A stretch of DNA of 6,398 bases, from contig CAIWHI010000333.1 in the NCBI GenBank assembly GCA_903912435.1, positions 1-6,398 of the forward strand. Reading direction: 5' to 3'. This document shows, one piece after another, positions 1 through 5,705 of this stretch; position 1 is the stretch's first letter; each line of letters begins with the position of its first letter. The notes beneath the pieces were generated by a model, which was not told the DNA's origin, ran no database searches, and saw nothing but the letters and a program-made list of their open reading frames with translations. Position numbers and translations under genes: made by a program. This DNA comes from an uncultured Bacteroidota bacterium. GTDB taxonomy: Bacteria > Bacteroidota > Bacteroidia > Chitinophagales > Chitinophagaceae.

Positions 1-791
1 GCAATGGTAATTGTTATTATGTAGGCAATGATAAAGATGCAATCCTTGTTGATGCAGGTATTTCATGCCGTGAAATTGAAAAGCGGCTTTTAAGATTGAA
101 ACTGTCCATTTCTACAATAAGGGCAGTGTTTATTTCCCATGAGCATATCGACCATATTAAAGGTATAGAAGTACTATCTGCTAAGTTTCGTTTACCTGTT
201 TATATCACACCTCCTATGCTAGGTAACTCAAGCCTAAGACTTGATAACCAACTCGTTAATTCTTTCCAAGGCTTCGAACCAATACCTATAGGTAGCCTGC
301 AGGTGCATCCATTTCCCAAAATGCACGATGCAGCCGATCCTTATAGTTTTATGGTGGAGTATAATAGCGTGAAAGTGGGTGTCTTTACAGATATTGGCAT
401 TGTCTGCGAAAATCTTATCAGGTATTTCAAACAATGTAACGCTGTATTTCTTGAAGCCAATTATGATGAAGATATGCTGGAAAATGGCCGGTATCCCTAT
501 CATCTCAAAAAGCGGATTAGTGGCGATAATGGCCACCTTAGCAATAGGCAGGCTGTGGAGTTGCTAATAAATCATCGCCCACCCGCACTAAGCCATCTAT
601 TATTGGCCCATCTGTCAAAGGAAAATAACACACCCGATATCGCGGTAGAATTATTCCAGAAACATGCAGGCAATACCCAAATCATACATGCCTCCCGTTT
701 TAATGAAACAGAAGTTTATAGGATAGTTGGTAAACCGCAATTAAAGCCAAAACCAAAACCTGTAAATGTGGTACAGGCTACTTTATTTTAA
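1..791 (+). CDS. MBL-fold metallo-hydrolase, YycJ/WalJ type (5' partial)
   Basis: The reading frame is open from base 3 to the TAA at 789-791 (262 codons visible). The visible N-terminus NGNCYYVGN matches the usual SGSxGNCYYV start of the YycJ/WalJ family, so only about ten residues are missing; the first possible internal start (TTG at 96) is too late. The metal-binding motif HEHIDH is encoded at 138-155. Further expected ligands are the His of MHDAADP, the Asp of VFTDIG and the His of GHLSN, followed by the family signature LAHLSKENNTP. The family holds two divalent metals; Bacillus members are reported as 5'-3' DNA exonucleases, with roles proposed in mismatch repair and cell-wall homeostasis. 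The function in this organism is inferred only. The Lys-Pro-rich tail (KPQLKPKPKP) looks unstructured. A terminator follows directly, so this gene appears to end its transcript. Family assignment is firm; the cellular role is less sure. Confidence 0.9.
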   Translation, partial: NGNCYYVGNDKDAILVDAGISCREIEKRLLRLKLSISTIRAVFISHEHIDHIKGIEVLSAKFRLPVYITPPMLGNSSLRLDNQLVNSFQGFEPIPIGSLQVHPFPKMHDAADPYSFMVEYNSVKVGVFTDIGIVCENLIRYFKQCNAVFLEANYDEDMLENGRYPYHLKKRISGDNGHLSNRQAVELLINHRPPALSHLLLAHLSKENNTPDIAVELFQKHAGNTQIIHASRFNETEVYRIVGKPQLKPKPKPVNVVQATLF

Positions 792-807
792 GTTTTAATG
801 GCTCCAC

Positions 808-829
808 GGGGAGTAAGGACTTCCCTTTT
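808..829 (+). terminator. Intrinsic terminator after the MBL-fold gene
   Basis: A 7-bp stem, GGGGAGT (808-814) with ACTTCCC (819-825), contains one G-U pair and closes a 4-base AAGG loop. TTTT follows at 826-829. It lies 17 bp after the stop codon and before the predicted nadB promoter, the expected place for a rho-independent terminator. The T-tract is short, so termination may be incomplete. Confidence 0.65.
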
Positions 830-850
830 CATGCCTTTTATTTCTACTAC

Positions 851-884
851 TTTCCAATAAATATAAGTACATACCTTAGTTTTG
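851..884 (+). promoter_or_regulatory. Predicted Bacteroidota-type promoter for nadB
   Basis: TAGTTTTG at 877-884 is an exact match to the Bacteroidota -7 consensus TAnnTTTG. TTTC at 851-854 is a weak -33 (TTTG) candidate, with 22 bp between the elements instead of about 19. Transcription would begin near 887-890 and give a leader of about 25 bases before the ATG at 914. It lies between the upstream terminator and nadB, which supports a separate nadB transcript. The -33 match is the weak point. Confidence 0.5.
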
Positions 885-913
885 CAGGCTCATTATTGCT
901 GACTATAATTATT

Positions 914-2512
914 ATGCTTAAAACTGATTTTTTAGTTATTGGTTCAGGTATTGCTGGGCTAACCTTCGCTGTTAAAACTGCACGCCGTTTTCCAGATAAA
1001 ACTATAACCATTCTTACCAAGGCAAATACCGATGAAACCAATACCAAATATGCTCAGGGGGGTATAGCTGTGGTAAATGATCTGGAGCACGATAGTTATG
1101 CTAAGCATATTGAGGATACACTAATAGCTGGTGATGGTTTATGTAATCCTGACATTGTTGAGGCTGTAGTGAAAGAAGGTCCAGAACGTGTAAATGAGAT
1201 AATAGAATGGGGGGCCAACTTCGATAAAGACATTCAGGGCGAATATATGAGAGGAAAAGAAGGTGGCCATTCCGAATTCCGAATTCTCCACTATAAAGAC
1301 ATCACAGGTTCCGAAATTGAGCGTGCTTTGGTTGAAGAAGCAAAGCAATACAGCAATATCAATATTTATAATCACTGGTTTGTATTAGATATTATTACCC
1401 AGCATCACCTCGGTTACCTGGTTACTAAAGCTACTCCTGATATTACCTGTTATGGGGTATATGCTTTAAATCTTGAAAATAATTCTATTGAAAAAATATT
1501 GGCCTGTTGCACTATTATGGCATCAGGTGGGGCAGGGCAGGCTTACCGCACCACTACCAATCCCCGCATAGCCACAGGCGATGGTATTGCTATGGCTTAC
1601 AGAGCAAAAGCGCGTATTGAGAATATGGAGTTTATCCAGTTCCACCCCACAGCATTATATGAAGCCGGAATAAGCCCTTCTTTTTTAATTACTGAAGCTG
1701 TTAGGGGCGATGGGGGCATTCTGCGGAATAAAGACGGCGTGGCTTTTATGAAATCATATGATCCCCGTGCCGACCTCGCCCCCCGCGATGTTGTAGCCAG
1801 GGCTATAGATAGTGAAATGAAGCGAACAGGTACCGAACACGTTTACCTCGATTGCGGGGATATGGATAAACATAAATTCCAGCAACATTTCCCTAATATT
1901 TATGCCAAATGCAAAAGCATAGGTATTGATGTGTTTCTTCAAATGATTCCTGTTGCACCCGCCGCCCATTATTGTTGTGGAGGAATTAAAACCGATTCAG
2001 TTGGTCGCTCTTCTATTATAAATCTTTATGCCTGTGGCGAATGTTCCAGTACCGGTCTACATGGTGCCAACAGGTTGGCCTCTAATTCTTTATTAGAAGC
2101 CCTTGTTTTTGCACATAGGTGTGCTGAAGATATTGCCAACCGAATTGATGATATGCATTTTCATGAAGGTGTTCCAGACTGGAATGCCTCTGGTACCAAT
2201 GACCCAAGAGAAATGATCCTCATTACCCAAAGCCTAAAGGAACTACAATTAGTAATGAGCGATTATGTAGGTATTGTACGTAATGACATAAGGTTGCACC
2301 GTGCCATGAGCCGTATAGATTTATTACACAACGAAACCGAGGATTTATATAAAACTGCAACTCTATCTCCTCATCTATGCGAATTGAGGAATTTGATCAC
2401 CATTGGTTACCTCATTGTTAAGGGCGCACAATTCAGAAAAGAAAGTAGGGGCCTGCATTTTAATACAGATTACCCTTACAAGAGTGATATATTGCAACAG
2501 GTGGTACTTTAA
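914..2512 (+). CDS. nadB: L-aspartate oxidase
   Basis: NadB (EC 1.4.3.16) is a cytoplasmic flavoenzyme that oxidises L-aspartate to iminoaspartate, which NadA condenses with dihydroxyacetone phosphate to quinolinate for NAD synthesis. The ATG at 914 gives 532 residues, the usual length, with the FAD-binding strand at the very N-terminus (GSGIAG, residues 10-15). An in-frame TTG at 896 would add only six residues of no family character. Other signatures are KYAQGGIAVV (45-54), EGGHSEFRILH (116-126), SGGAGQAYRTTTNP (204-217), the FAD-site GECSSTGLHGANRLASNS (375-392) and the C-terminal SRGLHFNTDYP. Residues equivalent to the E. coli substrate and catalytic set are present: E116, H244 (QFHPTA), R291 (APRDVVARA), H352 (AAHYCCGG) and R387. 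The Glu in the EGGHS segment favours NadB over its relatives succinate dehydrogenase and fumarate reductase. nadA and nadC are not in the window, so the gene appears to stand alone. Confidence 0.96.
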   Translation: MLKTDFLVIGSGIAGLTFAVKTARRFPDKTITILTKANTDETNTKYAQGGIAVVNDLEHDSYAKHIEDTLIAGDGLCNPDIVEAVVKEGPERVNEIIEWGANFDKDIQGEYMRGKEGGHSEFRILHYKDITGSEIERALVEEAKQYSNINIYNHWFVLDIITQHHLGYLVTKATPDITCYGVYALNLENNSIEKILACCTIMASGGAGQAYRTTTNPRIATGDGIAMAYRAKARIENMEFIQFHPTALYEAGISPSFLITEAVRGDGGILRNKDGVAFMKSYDPRADLAPRDVVARAIDSEMKRTGTEHVYLDCGDMDKHKFQQHFPNIYAKCKSIGIDVFLQMIPVAPAAHYCCGGIKTDSVGRSSIINLYACGECSSTGLHGANRLASNSLLEALVFAHRCAEDIANRIDDMHFHEGVPDWNASGTNDPREMILITQSLKELQLVMSDYVGIVRNDIRLHRAMSRIDLLHNETEDLYKTATLSPHLCELRNLITIGYLIVKGAQFRKESRGLHFNTDYPYKSDILQQVVL

Positions 2513-2719
2513 CGCTAAAGAGGAAAATAGCCTCGAAAGTCAAAAATTATTAGTGAATAATATTAATACGCCTTAAAGGCAAAAATCCATTACAATGGGC
2601 ATCGCCCTGGATAGTCTTAATGGCAAGTCTTTTAAGCCCTGTAAGGCTGCAATAGCTTTCGAATGAGAATCAAATTTGGCAATAATTGGCATGCTTTTTG
2701 GAGGCCACCAAAAACGCCC
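2513..2719. other. Convergent intergenic region with small inverted repeats
   Basis: This gap lies between the ends of nadB (plus) and the response regulator (minus). I see no convincing gene or canonical T-tailed terminator. It holds an AT-only stem (ATTATT/AATAAT, 2546-2561), the odd palindrome GCCTTAAAGGC (2570-2580), a compound hairpin (2585-2612, ATCCA/TGGAT outside GGGC/GCCC), a direct repeat of TTGGCA (2676-2681 and 2686-2691), and a near-palindrome just beyond the regulator's stop (2695-2714). On the minus strand a 39-codon frame (2692-2573) continues the regulator's frame after its TAG; its product is not recognisable and I do not call it a gene. Confidence 0.6.
2695..2714. repeat. 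20-bp near-perfect palindrome after the response regulator
   Basis: TTTTTGG (2695-2701) and CCAAAAA (2708-2714) are exact inverted copies around AGGCCA. Taken as a whole, the 10-bp arms meet at GGCC with only one mismatched pair. It starts 5 bp beyond the regulator's stop codon. It could act as a 3'-end RNA hairpin (7-bp stem, 6-base loop), but no U-tract follows on either strand, so it is not a standard terminator; a protein-binding site is also possible. Confidence 0.55.
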
Positions 2720-3184
2720 CTAACTCAGTAATTTTTGCCTCAATAAAAACTCCAATTGCTCATTAGTAAGCGAAAGTTTATAGTTGAGCTCCTTTTCGTC
2801 TATTCTACGTTTATATACTTCATAAGCCTTTGTAATTGTTTCTTCTAGCTCATCTTCCTTCCATGGCTTGGTTAGGTAATGGAATATTTTGCCCTTATTT
2901 ATGGCATCTACCACTGCGTTCATATCTGCATATCCGGTCAATAAAATACGGGTCGGATCTGGGTATTCATCCAAAATTGATTCCAAAAACTCAACCCCGG
3001 TCATATTTGGCATCCTTTGGTCGGTAATAATAACGTTGACAACATTATTTTTTAAGATTTTTATCGCTTCCTCTCCACTAATAGCGGTAAGTACATTATA
3101 TTTAATGCGGAATACAGCTTTAAGAGAGACGAGATTGTTTAACTCATCATCAACATATAGTATTGTTATCTTAGTTAAACTCAT
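2720..3184 (-). CDS. Single-domain response regulator (REC) with helical C-terminal tail
   Basis: This 154-residue protein is one receiver domain (about residues 6-122) plus a charged, probably coiled-coil helix. All phosphorelay residues are visible: acidic pair D12/D13 (YVDDE), phospho-acceptor D55 (ITDQRMPN), switch T83 (LLTGYAD), Y103, and K106 in YLTKPW. The KPW form is common in receivers feeding HD-GYP, GGDEF or kinase outputs. No output domain follows: the protein ends in NEQLEFLLRQKLLS, which I recognise as the natural end of a group of Bacteroidota stand-alone regulators, so it is probably not truncated. It should be phosphorylated by a histidine kinase and act through protein contacts. 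It is divergent from the E1-nitroreductase gene across 135 bp. No kinase is in the window. The ATG at 3184 is preceded by a good promoter match. Partner and output are unknown. Confidence 0.9.
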   Translation of the reverse strand: MSLTKITILYVDDELNNLVSLKAVFRIKYNVLTAISGEEAIKILKNNVVNVIITDQRMPNMTGVEFLESILDEYPDPTRILLTGYADMNAVVDAINKGKIFHYLTKPWKEDELEETITKAYEVYKRRIDEKELNYKLSLTNEQLEFLLRQKLLS

Positions 3185-3217
3185 TGGAAACTTGTTGTTG
3201 TATTACTTAATAAAATG

Positions 3218-3228
3218 GTAACTGTTAC
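3218..3228. promoter_or_regulatory. Short palindrome at the predicted start point (possible operator)
   Basis: GTAAC-T-GTTAC is a perfect 5-bp inverted repeat around one base. It sits where transcription of the response regulator should start, touching its -7 element, a typical place for a repressor site. It is short and could be chance in AT-rich DNA; the binding protein is unknown. Confidence 0.35.
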
Positions 3229-3257
3229 AAATTTATAAATTCTTTTCTCAAGTGAAA
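3228..3257 (-). promoter_or_regulatory. Predicted Bacteroidota-type promoter for the response regulator
   Basis: On the minus strand TAAATTTG (3235 down to 3228) matches the -7 consensus TAnnTTTG exactly. TTTC (3257 down to 3254) is a near match to the -33 TTTG at 18 bp, close to the usual 19. Transcription would start near 3222-3225, giving a leader of about 40 bases. The last base of the -7 element is also the first base of the palindrome at 3218-3228. Confidence 0.55.
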
Positions 3258-3284
3258 GTAATACATTTTATTTGTAAAATTACT
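3257..3284 (+). repeat. Bulged inverted repeat upstream of the E1-nitroreductase gene
   Basis: The inner stem ATTTTA (3265-3270)/TAAAAT (3275-3280) closes a TTTG loop. An outer stem AGTA (3257-3260)/TACT (3281-3284) pairs across a 4-base ATAC bulge. It ends 35 bp before the ATG at 3320, so it may lie in the leader or the promoter. It is all AT-rich and weak as RNA; a role as a DNA site is equally possible. No clear TAnnTTTG promoter for the plus-strand gene was found; TACATTTT (3262-3269) is the nearest match. Confidence 0.35.
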
Positions 3285-3319
3285 AGCCTGATTTAGAAGT
3301 AAAATATTTTCATTTCAAT

Positions 3320-5626
3320 ATGAATATTCGTGAATTGTCGGACAATGATATTAAGTCCAGTGAAGCAGATAATAATTATTCGCCCCTATTTTTCCGCATC
3401 AGGGGTAATAATAATGAAAGAAAGGAATTAGATTTCCTCATAGCATCTAATACTAATATTAGAATCTCAAATACTATCTATGCCCAGTTAAAGGAATTGG
3501 TGAAAACCAGGAAACCCTGGTTACGAATGACCCCGGCAGATATTGATAAAGAAATTGAATTGCACATTAAGGATACTTCATTAAATGATTATGGAGTTTG
3601 GGTATATTTTCCCTGGAAACAATCTTTAGTTCATTTATTGGATAAAGAGGAATTTATTGAATTGCGTACTAATCGTAATAAGTACAAAATTACCGATGAT
3701 GAACAAAACCTGCTTGCAGAAAAAAAGATTGGTATCATCGGTCTTTCTGTAGGGCAGTCTATTGCCTTAACTATTGCAATGGAGCGTATCTGTGGGCAAA
3801 TAAGATTAGCAGATTTCGATACTGCCGATTTAAGTAACCTAAACAGATTAAGAACAGGTGTTGGAAATATTGGTACCTTAAAAACCATTATCGCTGCAAG
3901 GGAAATTTTGGAAATGGACCCTTTCATCGATGTGAAATTGTTTAGTGATGGGGTTACTGAAAATAATATTGATGATTTCCTTACCGCTGATGGAAAACTA
4001 GACCTGCTAATTGAGGTATGTGATGGCCTCGATGTAAAAGTCCTTTCTAGATTTAAGGCCAGGGAATATGGGATTCCCGTTGTAATGGATACCAACGATA
4101 GGGGAATGTTTGATGTAGAGCGATTTGATTTAGAACCCAATCGTCCTATCCTCCATGGCTTGGCCGAAGGTCTTGATCCAAAATCAATTAAGGGCCTAAG
4201 CAACGAAGATAAGGTACCTTTTATTTTGAGCATGGTTGGTGTTGATACTATATCTTCCAGGTTAAAGGCATCAATGATGGAAGTAGAGCAAAGCCTCAGC
4301 ACATGGCCACAGTTAGCATCTTCTGTTACTTTGGGCGGGGCATTAACTACCGATGTTAGCCGCAGAATTTTACTAAACCATTTCCATGCATCAGGCAGGT
4401 ATTATGTCGACTTTGACGAATTAATAAAGGACCCTGTCGACCAATCTAAACTACCCGATAATTCACGTTTTTTTGGTCCGGATGAAATGGATGTTACCAC
4501 CTTAAATCAAATTGCATCTAAATACTCACCATCCGTAAAATCTCTTCCTGTTAATGATAGTTTAATAACAAATCTTTTAAAAGCCGCCGCAGCCGCTCCT
4601 TCCGGTGGTAATGCCCAGCCCTGGAAATTCCTGTATAAGGATAACAGGATATTTATTATTCATGATGAGCATTTCTCCTATTCCTTACTCGATTTCAGAA
4701 ATGAGGGCACCTATATCGGTTTCGGCTCCATGCTCGAAAACATCGAAATAGCCGCCTCTCAACTTAATGTAGGGATTCAGGTAGATGAATTCCCGCTAAA
4801 AGATGATTTGCGTCTCATTGCCGTAGTTAATTTTACTGATAAACCCACAATACATGCGCTCGATTATTTGGCTCCTGTTATATTTTCCAGGGTTACCAGT
4901 CGTAATGTTGGCGAAAGAACATCAATTTCTGATATTGATAAGCATGCACTTACTGCTGTTGCTAATTCAATACCAGGTGCACTACTTCATTTATTCGAGG
5001 ATCTAGATACCATTACTGAACTCACAGATGTACTTACCAGCGCCGAAAGGGTAAGATTATTAAATCCCCGCGGACATTTTGATACCTTTATTAGGGAATT
5101 GAGGTTCAATAAATTTCAGACTGAAGCTTCAGAAGACGGGATGGATATTAACACACTAAATATGACCAATAGCGAGAAGGCCGGATTGCAAATTGCAAGA
5201 GACCCTGCTGCTGTTGAATTCCTTAATAAATTGGAAAAAGGTACTGGTTTTAAGAAAATTTCCAGAAAACCTTTAATGACTGCTTCGTGTTTAGCCGTAG
5301 TTAGTATGAACAGAAATGATGCAACCGGTTTTTTACATGGTGGTAGGGTAGTCGAACGGGTATGGCTGGAAGCCAACCATCGGGGTATTTCTTTCCAGCC
5401 GGTATCCCAGGCTATATTCTTGCTAAGCCGCTTTAATGCTCATGAGAAATCTGATTTTAATGAATTTGAACAAGCTGAACTGGCAAAAATAAGTGTTGGC
5501 TTAAATCAGATATTGCAATTCCCTGAAAATAGATATCCGGTATTTATTTTTAGATTGTTTTTTGCTGAGCAACCTAAAGACAGGGCTTTAAGGCGCCCAC
5601 TTAAGAAAGTTTTATTTCTTGATTGA
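3320..5626 (+). CDS. Rv1355c-family protein: ThiF/E1-like domain fused to nitroreductase domain
   Basis: A 768-residue fusion. Residues 1-127 are a family-specific N-terminal part (VWVYFPWKQSLVHLL at 93-107). Residues 128-360 form the E1/ThiF Rossmann fold: nucleotide loop GLSVGQSIA (141-149, replacing GxGGxG), ADFDTADLSNLNR (164-176), K188, and D235 in EVCDG at the place of the Mg-binding Asp of E1 enzymes. Residues 408-760 are a nitroreductase: FMN motif AAAAAPSGGNAQPWKF (422-437) and GGRVVERVWLEANHRGI (674-690). E1-like domains adenylate a carboxylate, often a peptide C-terminus; nitroreductases use FMN to oxidise or reduce small molecules. The M. tuberculosis homologue is named moeY by analogy with MoeB, but there are only three cysteines (C158, C234, C657) and no CxxC zinc pair, so molybdopterin or thiamine sulfur transfer is not supported. 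No signal peptide or membrane segment is seen; it is probably cytoplasmic. A GNAT-like gene follows on the same strand after 79 bp. Substrate unknown. Confidence 0.9.
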   Translation: MNIRELSDNDIKSSEADNNYSPLFFRIRGNNNERKELDFLIASNTNIRISNTIYAQLKELVKTRKPWLRMTPADIDKEIELHIKDTSLNDYGVWVYFPWKQSLVHLLDKEEFIELRTNRNKYKITDDEQNLLAEKKIGIIGLSVGQSIALTIAMERICGQIRLADFDTADLSNLNRLRTGVGNIGTLKTIIAAREILEMDPFIDVKLFSDGVTENNIDDFLTADGKLDLLIEVCDGLDVKVLSRFKAREYGIPVVMDTNDRGMFDVERFDLEPNRPILHGLAEGLDPKSIKGLSNEDKVPFILSMVGVDTISSRLKASMMEVEQSLSTWPQLASSVTLGGALTTDVSRRILLNHFHASGRYYVDFDELIKDPVDQSKLPDNSRFFGPDEMDVTTLNQIASKYSPSVKSLPVNDSLITNLLKAAAAAPSGGNAQPWKFLYKDNRIFIIHDEHFSYSLLDFRNEGTYIGFGSMLENIEIAASQLNVGIQVDEFPLKDDLRLIAVVNFTDKPTIHALDYLAPVIFSRVTSRNVGERTSISDIDKHALTAVANSIPGALLHLFEDLDTITELTDVLTSAERVRLLNPRGHFDTFIRELRFNKFQTEASEDGMDINTLNMTNSEKAGLQIARDPAAVEFLNKLEKGTGFKKISRKPLMTASCLAVVSMNRNDATGFLHGGRVVERVWLEANHRGISFQPVSQAIFLLSRFNAHEKSDFNEFEQAELAKISVGLNQILQFPENRYPVFIFRLFFAEQPKDRALRRPLKKVLFLD

Positions 5627-5635
5627 TTTAGAACT

Positions 5636-5660
5636 ATTAGTGGGTTTCTTTTGCACTAAT
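5636..5660 (+). repeat. Inverted repeat between the E1-nitroreductase and GNAT genes
   Basis: ATTAGTG (5636-5642) and CACTAAT (5654-5660) are exact inverted copies around an 11-base loop, starting 10 bp after the stop codon. GGGGACG follows instead of a T-tract, so it is not a standard terminator. It may stabilise a 3' end, serve as a binding site, or be an attenuating hairpin in an operon. A run of eight T lies further on (5691-5698), just before the next start codon. Confidence 0.45.
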
Positions 5661-5705
5661 GGGGACGATTAAAAATAGTTTACCTTTTGATTTTTTTTCG
5701 GCAGG

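Noticed and set aside
96..98. TTG as the start of the MBL-fold gene
   Set aside because: The frame is open back to base 3 and encodes the family's NGNCYYVG segment, so the true start is before the window.
234..536. Antisense frame within the MBL-fold gene
   Set aside because: It overlaps conserved metal-site coding sequence and its product has no recognisable features.
896..898. TTG as the start of nadB
   Set aside because: The ATG at 914 puts the FAD motif and the conserved residues at the normal family spacing; the extra six residues have no family support.
2889..3221. Plus-strand frame across the response regulator
   Set aside because: It is opposite a receiver domain with all conserved residues; its hydrophobic product is the usual artefact of reading such a gene backwards.
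3631..4302. Long open frame (223 codons) antisense to the E1-like domain
   Set aside because: It lies wholly inside a well-supported coding gene, its product is rich in Ser, Leu and Ile with no recognisable domain, and no promoter or neighbour supports it; it is a shadow of the other strand's codon bias.
3320..5626. Molybdopterin biosynthesis enzyme (moeB/moeY)
   Set aside because: The E1-like fold is real, but no MoaD-like gene, no zinc CxxC pairs and no other molybdopterin gene are present, and the nitroreductase fusion does not fit that role.
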